Positions 36,382 to 49,200 of a stretch of DNA of 64,000 nt are shown piece after piece. Within the stretch, counting starts at the first letter, position 1. Each line of letters starts with the position of its first letter. Made by a program: the position numbers and the translations under genes. Source of the stretch: Haemaphysalis longicornis (lineage: Eukaryota > Arthropoda > Arachnida > Ixodida > Ixodidae); the NCBI GenBank assembly GCA_013339765.2, contig JABSTR010001229.1:620001-684000 (forward strand), written 5' to 3'. The notes beneath the pieces are model-generated. The model was given only the letters and a program-made list of their open reading frames with translations, searched no databases and was not told the origin of the DNA.

Positions 36382-39300
36382 GCGAGCAAAGTCTCGGTGC
36401 TGTTCGGGGGTAGGGGGAAAGGGCATTCCTTGTCGTATCGCGCAGGGTAAATTTTGTTTTGAAGTAGAGGGTGTGGAAAGGACCTGGCTTGAATTTGCCG
36501 ATAGATGCATTGTTCTTGTCGAGTAAGGGAGTGGTGAGGTGGGGGGAAACGTGCCCTACACTCCCTGTAGTGTGTGAGTATTTCGCGTCTTTTTGAACCG
36601 CGTTGTATTAAAACTTCAACATACAAAGGAAGAGCACACAAGGATGGGACGAAGCACAAAATGCTCTTCCCTTGTATGTTGAAGTTTTAATGCAGCGCGG
36701 TTCAAGAACATGTATAACCAACTAGCCCCCGTTTTAGCCTTGCTGAGTATTTCGCAGTAGCTAGTGGTGGGTTGTTGTGCAGTAGTCCGAAATTCAAACT
36801 GCTTCGACTGTGTCACAATGGCACAATCGGGTAGACATCAGCGTCACAACGTGAGGGACCTGGGTTCGATTCTGACCACAGGAAGCATTTTTTTCATGAG
36901 GTGCTTGATGTGCCTTTGCTTATCATCATCATCATTTTGTGGAACCCATTGTGTAAAGTTTGCTTTCCTGCAGTGCATTTTGGCGCGACATTGAACGCCA
37001 TCAGGGAGGCAAAGAAAGCTTTAATAATATACAGGAGATTGCAGTGATTGTTATGCAGGTTCAAAGCTTCAGCCGATAGGTGGCCCATTCATGTTGTACT
37101 GACAACTGTTGGGCCATCAGGATAACAGAGTGGCTACCGAGAGGCGGGTCTACAAGTATAGGTAGACCATTAGCTCACTAGAGGGATGAAATCAGAAAAC
37201 TTAGAAGAAAAATAATGGACTTTGGCAGCACAAAACAGCACAAAACGGCTGGAGGAACATGGGGGAGGCCTTCGTCCTGCAGTGGGCACAAACAGACTGT
37301 GATGGTAGGTGTGTGTTTATGTAGCTCCTGCAACAGATATAAATATCCCTGTAATGAACACTGCCAGAATAATGTCAAGATATTTCTGAATATCATAAGT
37401 TCCCTAATTCAAGGGGATTGCAGAAGTGAACAGGAGGGGGTATGAAAAAAAGCAGTTGAGTATGTGCGTTTGTGCATTTTCACCCTATTTGGTCTGCGAG
37501 AATTGCAGAAAAGAACTTGTATGCAACAAGAGAACCATACAAGTACGTCCACCCCCCCCCCTTCTGCATGCAGTGTTAATTAAATAAGGTTGCTGCCATC
37601 AGTGGAACCTGCCAATGAGAGCAGATGACACTCCCCTCGTGGAAAGTGCAGGAAAAAAATGTCTGGGAGCAGAAATCTGCCCCATGATGCTTAAACGTGT
37701 TGGTGATGCATATATGCACAGAATTGTGCCAGTGACTCAACAGCAAAGGAAAGGGGTTACAAACTTTGGGCAAAACTGTGAGCTTCCCACTGTACACAGA
37801 GTTATACTTGACAAAAGCCATTGTCCACATAGCCGAACTACTCTGCTGTTTCTTTTGCAGTATTCAAAACATGCTTCAGAACCCCTTTCAGAACTGATGT
37901 TTGGTGCGAGGTTTAAGTTACGGACATTTTATTTAATCTTGGCCCAGTCTGTTCAGTGGTTCATCATGCTTGTTAATAAGGACACGTTATCATGTAAACG
38001 ATACTAATGGCCCATGCAGTGAGTGAACGCTAGCCGAACTTGCGTCCTCTTGCAGACGTGCCAGTGGTGCACGGGGTGCCGCAAGGGTCGCTGCATCAGC
38101 ACTGGCGAGTCGTCGTGCGAGCAGCCCACTGACTGCGATGGCCCCCGGCACCCACTCGTCTCCGACCCAGCACAGTGCCCGCTGCGCTCCTGCCTTGCCT
38201 CAGAGTGCGAGAAGTGCCGGGACCTCGGGTCCTGCATGTGGACCCGACAGGTGGTCCGCTCCAGTGAGTGCACCCACCAGCTTTCTACCGTCGCATTTGC
38301 TCTTGCACCGGACAGGAATCCTTGAAGAGATAGTGTATTTGTCTTTGCTTAATTTTGACTGCTTGAATGGCCTTTTAAGAACATAAATGCCAAATATTTT
38401 CACAATTCATTGCTTGTGGAATTTAGGAGACGCCTTTGAAATTCTCATTTTGAGGCGCATCGCAAGCGACCATGCGTGCATTGTCAGTGGGCAGCGCAAC
38501 TAGTAGTGACGTCACATTAAGAACATTCGAGAGTTAGACGCTTTTTGTGTATATTGTTCTGTACAATTGCAAACCCGATGTTTTAAAAATAATGCATCCT
38601 TTGTTCGTTGCCATAAACAGTTTTCTATCGACGTGACCGGTGTTGTGACCGCTTGTAGCAGAACTCAGGTCTACGGGCTGTATGTACGGTTTGTAGCCAC
38701 TTTCCCTGCTGAAGTTCGCGTTGTTTTGCCGAATTCTCCTAGGAATTTTACCTTCTTTGTATCAAATGGCATAAAACCGCTCAGGCAAAAAAAAAAAAGT
38801 GCCCCGTGTGCGATTCAAACTTGCGACCGCCGGGCCAGCCCAATGTTACGGCCAGCCTGCATTGGAGTCAGACCCTTTACCCACTACACTATCGATGGGA
38901 GAAGTGCGCACGGCAGAACACTGCCGGATAAAAGCCACTTCGCATTTGTAACCCAGCACTCTGTCATGTTTTCATAAATTGTAATCAACCCAGAGCTTTA
39001 ACTGCCAACTTACTGTTGAATGCTTCTACAGTAAGCCAAAGGGGAGCATATCCAATCAGCAGCATTGTTTATTGGAGGAAACAGGAAAGCAATCGAACTG
39101 CGTGATGGTGGGACTCGGCGACTCGGAGCTGTATCGCTGCTTCTCGCTAGTTATTTTTGTGCTTGATGAGTAAATGATGGATGGGTTTTAAGTTCCGACT
39201 ACCCGAAGTTCCTTCGGTAAACGTGTTTATGTAATAAATTCTCATTTTAAGCGTTCGGTCGTTTGTCTCGTCAGGTCAGAAGTTTCACGTTCGTGCAACT

Positions 39301-40233
39301 CACATTACAGGCTACGTGAGACAGACGTCGGCAAACTTGTGCAAGATTTGCTTGTATTCACTGGCGAGGCGCGCATGCAGGCAACCGTGTGAGTGCGCCG
39401 TCACTCGTTACGTCGGGCTCCGTGGGATGGCGGTAGTTGTCCGTGCTAAGCACATGACTGTGTTGCACGTTACAAACTCTCATAGAGATAATATACTACA
39501 AACTCTACCTCACCGAACGCAAAGAATTGCCTTGAGTCCAACGTGAGTGCGAATAATAACATCTCTGTTGACGCCACCGTTGAGAATTGGGTTGAAACGG
39601 AGCAGACGACGCTTGCCAGTGTTTTCTTTTTTTTTTTTTTTTTTTTTTTTTTTTGTATGTGTGTGTGTGCGCGGCGCAATGGTCCAAGTCGCGCCATGTC
39701 CGTGGCGCATCGGCCATGTCTGTGGCCGTATCCAGTGTTGCCAAGCGAAAAAACTGACAGCTAAACTGTTACCACCACCTATACCGAATACCACCTATAC
39801 CGGCTAGCAGAACGACAGTTTAGACTCATGCGAAACAGCATAAACAGTTTGCAAATACCCAGGTTAGATTAAACGGGGTTACTTCTGCCTGTGCCACTCG
39901 TCCGCGTTGTTGACGAAAGTTCGACCATGTTGATTAGTCCTATCAGAGATCAGACATCTCCCGTTCAGTTGCAGGGCGAGTTACATCATGGCGCCAGATG
40001 TTGTAGCTTTAGTTGATCCTTTGCGAGCTCGCTCTATTCCGACATGTTGTGCAGACGAGGGGGGGAACTGTGATTCTCTGCTTACCAAGACTTCACTGCA
40101 CGAGTTGAGGAGGAAAGCTTCGGTGAAAGCGTAACTGCATTTTTTTCCTCTTTGCCAATATCGAGCAATGAAACGGGTATGCATTGTTTGTTTATCAAGG
40201 TTCCACAGGTATAAGTACCCACACAACACAGTT

Positions 40234-40264
<31 letters not shown>

Positions 40265-43200
40265 TTTCTTCATGACCCCTTTAAGGGTGGAAATGAAATA
40301 GGTCTGCAGTGCAACGAGGTGCTGTGAAACCTTGCTTGTACTGATCCACAAAAAGCTCGAGGAAGTTTGCACCAACCGCACCTGAATTCCACGGAGAAGT
40401 TCATTAGGAAGTCAGTGCATACCGTATTAAGGACATCAGCCAATGGAGACATCACGCCAATTCATACCGGCGTTCACAACCAATGGGAATGTCATCCTGG
40501 TGGGTACCCGTATTTGCAGCCGATAGAAATTTTACAGATTCAAGCTTCACTTGTTGGTTATGTGGATATCACCTAATGAGCCAAGTAATGCTTTTAAAGG
40601 GCCCACGAAAAGAACATACCAGCTCGGTTCATTAAAAAGGCTGTTTGTCCCTAAACAACAATGCCAATTTGATCGCAAATTTTAAAAAATCGAAATGTGA
40701 AGGAAAACAGATGAAGCATTGGCGGCTTCCCAGCCACTTTTCGGCGATTTCTCTGTGACGTCACAGAATGTTGTTTGCGTGATTTTCGGCCACCGACCAA
40801 AGCCACTGCCAAGAAACAAGACTGGGTGATTGTAGCATGGCCTCTAGTTATGCTTGATCACAGCACTTGAATGCAAATGTGCAGTTAACACTGATAAAAA
40901 TGTTTTTGGTGCTGGCCCATAACACGTCACTCCAGCCCATCACTGTAGTGCAAAATTTGAAATCGTTTTTTTTTTTTTTTTTTTTTCTTTTTTTGGGTTA
41001 AAAAAGTGTCTTTCATAGCTGGGATGGAGCTGACTGAGCTACCAAAGTCTAGTTCTTTCAAATTGAGCAAAGTTGTATTTTGTCTTAATGGCCCCTTTGC
41101 TCTTGGAAACCAGTCATCACATTTTGCTCATGCAAAAATGTGATGACTGGTTTCACATCACCTCAGGGGAGGGTCAAAGAGCAACAAAGCATATTTTCAT
41201 GGAACATCATGGGAAGTGTGCTTTATATTTTCTGCCACCTTTTTTTGAGCAGCCTTCAGGCGCTTTGACTATTGTGTGGCCCCGGTTAACTTGCAGATAC
41301 TAACAGGTGCCATGCCTCAGGCCCAGGAAGTTCTTTGTATAACTGAGTGTAGCTTCCTGGCGACGCATGCATAACAACCACAACATTTGGCTGAATTTAA
41401 CTCTTTTGTTACCACACCTATTCAAAATCATTCAATTTGAATGATACTTTGGGAGCCCCTTTTTATAGCGTTCCAGGCATTTCTGGACCAAGTAAAACTA
41501 TTAGCTCAGAAAATGCCCTTTCAAAATTAGTTTTGTTTTCACTGTCCAACAAAAACATGATTTTTGACATGCATTTGCATCGCCTGGGTGTGGAAAAGGG
41601 GCTTGGTCATCGTGTGTCGCTGCTACCAAAGAAGAATGCGTGCCACTCGTAATTACTCTACTACAGCGTTTGGTTTTTGTTATCAGGGTACGAATGGTGA
41701 ATCAGAAGGTGATTGTCAATCGTCAGGCTTGAACTTTGACAGTAATAATCCCTCAAATCGGCTAAAAATATCAAGCAGTGCTTGTTTGTAAAGTTACTTT
41801 ATGATTTTAGGCAGTTTCTGCGCACGTTGTTCTAAGTTGTGTTGCAGTTCTACTTACCACACGACTATCCACAAACAGTTTGCAACAGTTTCGGTTTCGT
41901 TTCTGTATCACGAAATTCATATTTGACACTACAATGCAGTTACCCAACTTCAAGCCTACCTGCCCTGGCGCCTTGAGCGCCCGCTACTGATCCTTGAAAA
42001 AGCATTCCGCTCCTGATTTCACCCCACCCTAACCTGATTTCTATGATAAGAACTTCCGATGCAAGTCAAAAGATAACACCCAATCGCCAGATATCAGTTC
42101 TGACGAGGAGAGCACTTCAAACCGGCCTTACACACCGCCAGCTGTTCGCCTTCCAGTTTTGTTTCCATACGAGGGTATCTCCGGTCTAGTGTTGCTTCTT
42201 AGTTGAACTGTCTATTCGGACGGAGTCTCCAACAGTTTTGCTATTGTTTCATTTCAAAAATGTTAGGTGGCGCTGCAATGCAGGAGGCTTGTAGTGCTGA
42301 ACTCTTTCACCGCGCAACAGCTACTCGGCCAAAGTTTGCAGGGCAAAATTCTTGTGCATCGCACCTCATTCCTGCAAGCAAGGGTACAATAGCGAGTCAG
42401 AAGATGATAATAAACCGCTAGTTTATGTTTTTGAGAGATAACTGACAGTGAACGTCGACAAGCATCAACCACGGAGTTTCGTTTTCAACTCCATGCATGT
42501 TTTTCCGCATCGCGTGCTTGTCTTGAATACTGTGCTGGCCGTAAATGCAAAGACACTCATTGACAAGATGTTTTTACGTCACATGGGGACGAATTGGTGC
42601 CTGTGATAATGCCAAACCGCCAGATTTCTTCCAGGGAACCACCCGAAATTGCACATTATGAAATGCAGGTTGAGCTTCACCGCATGGCATGGGCACCACG
42701 CGTGCTAACACTTTTTTTTTACATTTTTTCTAGGATGTGTTTCCTACAAATGTTTCCCTACGAAATGTATATTCAAATTTTGTTTATTATCGGTGGTTTG
42801 TTATACACAACCTTTTTATCATTTTCTTGACAACTTGACAGAAATTTTGATTTTGATATTTTTTTTGCAACTATGATTGAAAACATATAAAAAACTGGTG
42901 TTACTGAAAAAGGTGTTAAATCATTTGCATTTTTGTTCCTGTAATTAGTGCCTAACCAATTTTTTTAGCAAGAAAAGGTGTTTTCTTAGACCCATAAAAA
43001 TCGCTCAATTTTCCCGCGGTAACGAAAGAGTTAACTGATTCCAAAATGTAAGTGTGATCATGAATTAATGCGCACCAAACATGAAGCGGAGAACCCAGAA
43101 CTGTGGCAGGAACTGGTACAGCCATTGCCACAGTTTTCGTTTCCTGATACCTTGTGCCATTTTTCACAATAGTGATATCAGGTGGGATGAGACTCTCTTG

Positions 43201-46200
43201 GTTCGATCTGCAACTAAGAGCTGCAGAAGTGTACAACGCAGTTGTTTCAGAAATCTCAGATTTTTTTCACATGATTGGGTACTTTAATTATGAGTATAAA
43301 ATAGAGGATTATTCAACTGGCTATCTGATATAACCAGATTCACCCATTCCTTCTGCATTTTCACTGGTGTGCCACTGTCTATTTAATGTGTTGGCCATGG
43401 GATGACGAACAGTGAGGGCAGGGAGGCCCTGAAATTTTGTTTTTAGATACTGGCAACATAACTTCCACCCATTGTCTGTTAATTTTTGGCCTGTCAGGTT
43501 CCAATACCACCCTTCCTTTGCCCCACTCGCTATCAAAATGTGTCAGACACCCCATGAAGCCGGTGGCACCGATTACTTGTTATGCGTTGCAAAATTTCTG
43601 TGTGAAATAAAATTTACAGCTGCAAGTTAAAAAAAAGCTAGAGATGAAAACTAAGCTGAATAGAAAAGTGAACAACTTTGCATGTTGATGTTGTCAGGTG
43701 GACGGTGCATAATGTAAACAAAATGAACTTCAAAGGGCACAGACGACACAATGAGTGTCAGGACAGCATGTGCAATCATGCTGCCCTCACTAGTACGCTG
43801 TGCCTTGTCTGTTTTTTCTTGGTCTCCACAAACATCAGGTGCAGTTAACCAGAAGGGGATAAAATGTAAGCACTTCCTGCCAAAATTACGAGAGATATCA
43901 AGAGCTCGTTGCACCATTTTAATGGGAAGTGCTGCGCCGTACTGCTCTCTGATTGTCTCGAAAGGGTATTTGCAACTCAATGTATTTGCAACTGAATGTC
44001 CTGAAAGGGTATTTGTAACTGAATGTCCTAACGTTGTGCAGGCATATGACGGCATGGGCATATTGTTTTAGGCAGAAATTGGACGGGCCTGTTGAAGGAA
44101 CCTGCGCTCTATGGGAAGGGGGGTCCTCTTGAAGTGCCACACAACATCTGCAGTGATGCTGTCCTGCTGCCAGTCTCACGACATCGGTGTCCAGTGCACC
44201 GCTTCCACACCATTTGCTCTAGCCACTGCTCGGCGGCCTGCCCGACAGAGGCACTTGCGCACCGTACAGGGCCTGGCCCCCCTTCTCCCCCTGTGGTGCA
44301 GGTGAGCTGGGCCACACGCTGAACGTGCGTCCCATCTTCGACTGGACCTGCGTGGGACGCACACTGAAGGACGCCTCCAGCTTTCCCGTGGAGTCCAACC
44401 CCCCGCGGCCGTGCCCCAAGCGCTGCAGCCAGCACACCTCCTGCTCCGAGTGCCTGGCCAGTGCGGGAGGGGAGGGCGGCTGGCACGAGTGCCGCTGGAG
44501 CTCGGCCCTGGCCGAGGCAAGCCCACCACCTGTCTTGCCTCTCCCCGGGCTCCTCTGGGTGGCGTTTTTACTCTACACGATGGGCGGGGTATGGTGACCT
44601 GGGAAAATTGAGCAGCCAAGAGTTGTAATGCGCAGGCTATCCTGTTGCTTTGCGGGGAAAGTGACTGCCATTGCATCGTTCTACCTCGAGGGCCCTCCCA
44701 CTTTCTCCTGCTTTGGCGGCATGGCAGGGGAGCTTGTTATCAGCAGCAGTTGTACAACCCCTGATTGACGCACAGATGGTACACCTGCCACTATGCCACA
44801 CCAGACTGTGACCAATGTTCTTAGCAAGATATGCAAGTCTCATGTGGGCAACGAGCCAACCTGTCTTGCCATTCCCGAGATTCCCTAGACCAGCACGGAA
44901 AATGAAGATGGCAGTGCTATTACTGCGCAGTAGCCATCTCGGGCGCAGTACAGAACTAGGTGTTTCTTCCATTTGCCTTACCTTTCTTGGCTGGGTTTGT
45001 CTTCCTCCATTCTGTGTGAAGCCTTCGGCTTTGTAGTGGGTGTGCAGGAATGGTCTCATAAATCTGCTTGAGGACACCATATGAATAAACAGCAGGGTTG
45101 AAACAATTACAGTGGTTGTTTCTTACTTCACACGTACGCACGCAACATTGCACAGCCTTGTTACAAGAAGACGGGGCTGTTAGTGATAAGGTGCACAATT
45201 GTAGGAAAGAAAAAACAGTACCACTCCTGCCTGCATGAGTACTAAGGCGCATTTGAAGAGAAAAATCTCTGTCGAGCCTGACCAATTGAATATGCAGCCG
45301 ATGTCCCCCTGCTCGAGCAGTTGTTTGGGGTCCTTGCCGCCAGCGTTTCTTTCCCCCACTTCTTCTGCCCCGGGTGCAGTGCATGACGCCCAGCTACGTG
45401 GGGCTGCGGTGCGAGGGTGCCTCGTGCGGCCAGGTGCTGGGCGGGGGCGCGGGTGCGTGCGGGGTGCCCTGCCACGCCGGGGCCAGGCGGCCCACTGCCT
45501 GCGGGACCCTCCGAGTGCGGCTGGTGTGGCCTGCGTGCCCCGGGAGCCAACGGCCGGGGCCTCTGCATGCGCGGGGGACACCGGGGACCCACGGGGGGCT
45601 CCTGCGGACCAGCCTCCGTCTTCCTGCACGGGCCACCCACTGCCTGGTGAGTGGAAGAAAGAAGTTGCAGCAGCTTGCCCCACAGAGGAAGCATTTCCCA
45701 AGCAAAAAAAGTCTCATCTTGAAACTAAAGAGTAGTATGGCACTTGCAACGCCTGGTTTGAGTTGATAGTAACAATATTGTTCTCGTACTAGGTATGTTG
45801 TTGCAAATGCAATCAAGCCGCAATGTAGTGAAACTTTTAATGAAATTTATGGTGTGAAATTTTTTTTTATTTCCTGACCTTTGCCAAAGTGAAAATGTAG
45901 TAATTCTTTTTGCAATTTAACTGAGCAATTATTTACCGCACTTCTGATTTAACAATGTCCTCACACGTCACGTGTGCATACCAGAACCTTCTTTACAAGC
46001 AGAAGAAAATAAAAACTTGCGCCTATTCATCTAAAAAATTGCCGGTGAACGGCGTGCTATCGAGCAGAAGAGCAGGCGACCATGCACATGGGAAAGGCAC
46101 ACTTGGCACACTGCTTTGGTCCTAAAGTAAGGGAAGGAATGCTTTCAGAAGCTCTAGAATGCACCACCAACCAGGAGAGGCTTGCAAGCACTTTGGTGAG

Positions 46201-49200
46201 GACAAAAAGGAAACTTATTATTGTCTATATAAGTGTTACCAGTGTCTGCCAATGCTAATCGTGGACACAGTGTAGGCGGGGCCTGATTATTTGTGGGCCC
46301 AAGGCAGATTCAAAGCATTGAGAGAAGCCAAAATGCCTGGTTGGGCTGCGTAAGCAGGTTTGGACTTACTTATTGCAGCAAATATTTAATGATTGCATCA
46401 TTTATTGCAATGCGGGTGACAATTTCTAAATCAAGTTTTGCCCACAATATCAGCTCCTTTTCTTCGTGTACAACTTTGTGTTTGACAGGCGTTCCATCCT
46501 GGCAAACAGTGATGACTTGTAGTTGCAGCTACTTTCATCAGTTCATGATTGCAGCGAAAGCTATGTTGGCACCACTCAGTGCGTTACACGTCATGCGGGG
46601 GGTGTGGTCATGGTGTTACGACCATGGGTAGTGTGGTCGTGGCTTTGCGGCACTGCCGGAGCGTGTGCGGCACACTTTTTACGTGGAAAGCACTTTTTGC
46701 TGTTCAGGCCTTTTAGCGGTCACAGGGGTCGTGGCGTGCTGAATTCACTATGGTTGTAAACAAAATTAGTCTAGCAGTGACGAACCATGCTTATGATGAT
46801 GTCTCCATTCTCCATCCGCCATTTTCTGCACAGGAAATGCACAGGAAATCTCCATTTTTCTGTGCATTTGCATGCGTGTATTTGCATGTACACCTTTGTC
46901 TCAAAGGTCACGGCCCTCATCCTGATTCCATCACATGAGATGTCTTTCATGAGGAACAGGATCAGGATCCTGCTTTTCATTCTGTTCTCTATGCTAGTGG
47001 GGGCTGGGACAAAATGCCACTTCCCCTCATGCAATGCATCCGGTTATTTATTTGCCATTCCTCAAGGTAGAGAAAAAGGCGAAATGCCACTGTCTTTCAC
47101 AAGGAACAGGAGCGTGATTTCTCTTCACTTCAAAGAAAACGTTTCAAGTCCAGGGTTCGTGCGCACACTTTCCAAGCTCGGAGGTGGAATTTGTGCAAAT
47201 TGGCCGGCCTAATTCTCTTTGCAGGCAACGTGTCCCAGTGGCTTCAGACGTTGGGAAGCGAAGTAGACTGGTACTACTTTGTGCGGCCTCCGGAGAACGA
47301 ATGCACCAATGGACACCATACGTGCGACGCTGAGAGGGAGGAGTGCGTGGACACTGCTGACGGCTTTGAGTGCATCTGCAAGCAGGGCTACGCCATTAGC
47401 AGGTGTGTATCTGGTAGAGGTCCATTTTCAGCGAGCCTGTCCGCATAAGTGCTGGTTTGAGATGCTTGCACAAGGGAAAACTCTGTTCATTGTGTCTATG
47501 GCTGTGCAGAGGAGTGGCCGGCAAAACGTTTAACCACTGCCCTGTCATATGCTGTTGTTTTGTGACCACTTGTAGCATTGACGCATGTGCGGATGAGGGT
47601 TATAATAGAGCGAGAGTATTGCTGCGTGAAGTTATTGGGCTGTGAAGGTTGCTGATTAGATGCATGTGTCCTTGACACTTGTAAAGAGAAAGTGCAATGT
47701 TAGCATTTGGGCTGGTGCCCTTGGGGGCAAAAGTGGGTGCTTACAGCGGGCCAGAATTATCATAGGTCAAACATAGGTCATATTAGTCAACCACGCAGAG
47801 GGTTCTTTTATTTCCACTTTGCAACAGCTCTAGGCGGTGGTCATGTTACTTGTGTATGCTAGTGACTTTGGAGGCGACGACCCCTTGGTGGCATATGGGA
47901 CAAGCGGATCCGGACTGACCCCTTAACCCTTTCACTGCCAGTCCCGAAATAACTCGGGCACCTACACACACACACTCCCTGCCATGCCCAAGTATGCTTG
48001 TGTTGCCTTCTTACCGAACTCCCTGCCACTCCCAAGACAACTCATGTAAAAGGAATATTGCGGACGTGTCACGGCGTGAATTTAAAGCCACTTAAATGCA
48101 TAAACTGGGTCGGGTGAATTTTAGACAACAGATGGAGGCCATGTTTCTTCACTGTGTCGCTCCGGCTTATCTCAGCAGCCCGGCCACGTTAGCCTTGGCG
48201 AGTCAGATGTGGCTAAAGCAGCAAAGGAAGGCTCATTATCTACGTGTTAGCTGCAAGGTGCCACTTTGAGTGGTGCATTCTTTGAAAAATATCGTACTAA
48301 AAATTGTTTTCCAAACCCCTGGACATCCTAATTACTTTTGTAAATATTTAAGCGTTAACTCTTTTGTATTCCTGGACAACATTTTGGTTGGATAAGGTAA
48401 TCTTGATTAAAGTGCTTACATGCCCTGCAGAGCTTCGTACTGCATTACGAGCCTCAAAATTTCGCCGAACGAACCTGGGGAAAAAAAAAGAAATACCTAG
48501 CAGGGAGTGAAGACCACGTACAAAGTAAACTCGGCAGTGAAAGATTAATAAGAAGGAAGGGGTACACTAATCTCAAAGGTGATTGTAGAAATGACTGCTA
48601 TTACCTCCTCCTCCTCCTCTCCCCCCCCCCCCCCCCCTTTTGATTCCACCACAGGCAACAGATGTGCTATACAAACTGTGGACGTACTAGTGTGCTGGGC
48701 TGTCTCACTTGTAGTGGGCTTGTAAGGCCACTGTTAAAAGATTGTACTGGCATGGATGAAAGATTGGCCATCACTGCTTGCTTACAAAGAGGGAAGCTGA
48801 GGTGAAGCATATTCAGGGGTGGAAGTGCTGTGCCATCTGCACCACGCTGCATTGGTTGGCTTTTTCTGTGCCATCCTGCTCCAAAAGGTAGCACTGCGCT
48901 GAAACTGCTCCCAAGTAGAGCCACAAAATCAGAGACAACAGGGAGATGCCAGTCGCTTTTCACGGGGAGCAGTACAGACTCATTTTTTGAGCTGTCATCC
49001 ACGACGTGGTGCACTTTGGAAGGCTGCCTTGAAGTTCCTTTCTGCAGGAGCTATATAGGGAAACTCTAGGCTCCCAAAGGTTTACCACTATGTAACTTGT
49101 CACAATTGCTTTCTCTGTGGCGCTGCAGTTTATCACAACCAGGGAGTGAAATTGGAGTGCCGGTAATATGGAAATTTTGCCCTGAAATGCAGCTTCACCG

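Larger units (their letters stand above)
35174..38055 (+). other. MEGF8: Intron I-J (2.9 kb)
   Basis: It contains the compound microsatellite 36158-36378, the 44-bp-arm hairpin 36593-36705, a tRNA-like SINE piece 36808-36900 and a C-run near 37552. The remaining stretches (35174-36157 and 36901-38055) show nothing recognisable. Confidence 0.7.
38362..40280. mobile_element. TTAA-family element with tRNA-like module (copy 2, left end truncated)
   Basis: It aligns over nearly all its length with 22323-23807, e.g. TTTTCACAATTCATTGCTTG, GAGGCGCATCGCAAGCGACC and GTTCGACCATGTTGATTAG. It ends CTTCATGACCCCT then TTAA. The left TIR is missing. Relative to copy 1 it carries about 450 extra bases at 39350-39800 and a longer T-run near the right end. 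Confidence 0.82.
38264..44301 (+). other. MEGF8: Intron J-K (6.0 kb), mostly mobile DNA
   Basis: It holds the 38362-40280 element with an internal insertion, a related element at 40597-41096, a perfect hairpin at 41106-41154 and the minus-orientation piggyBac-like element 41401-43030. 43035-44301 is unassigned; ATTTGCAACT/GAATGTCCT repeats occur at 43970-44035. Confidence 0.75.

Noticed and set aside
36082..36659. Long Ser/Leu- and His/Thr-rich ORFs
   Set aside because: They are translations of the GAGT and GA microsatellites.
38799..38899. A functional tRNA gene on the minus strand
   Set aside because: The middle is too long and contains an internal GGCTGGCC repeat; the same unit recurs in a transposon copy at 22783-22880.
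44517..44531. Extending exon K to a GT donor at 44532
   Set aside because: It would add ASPPP before the conserved Cys-Met and the donor GTCTTG is weak; the GC donor fits better, though cDNA is needed.
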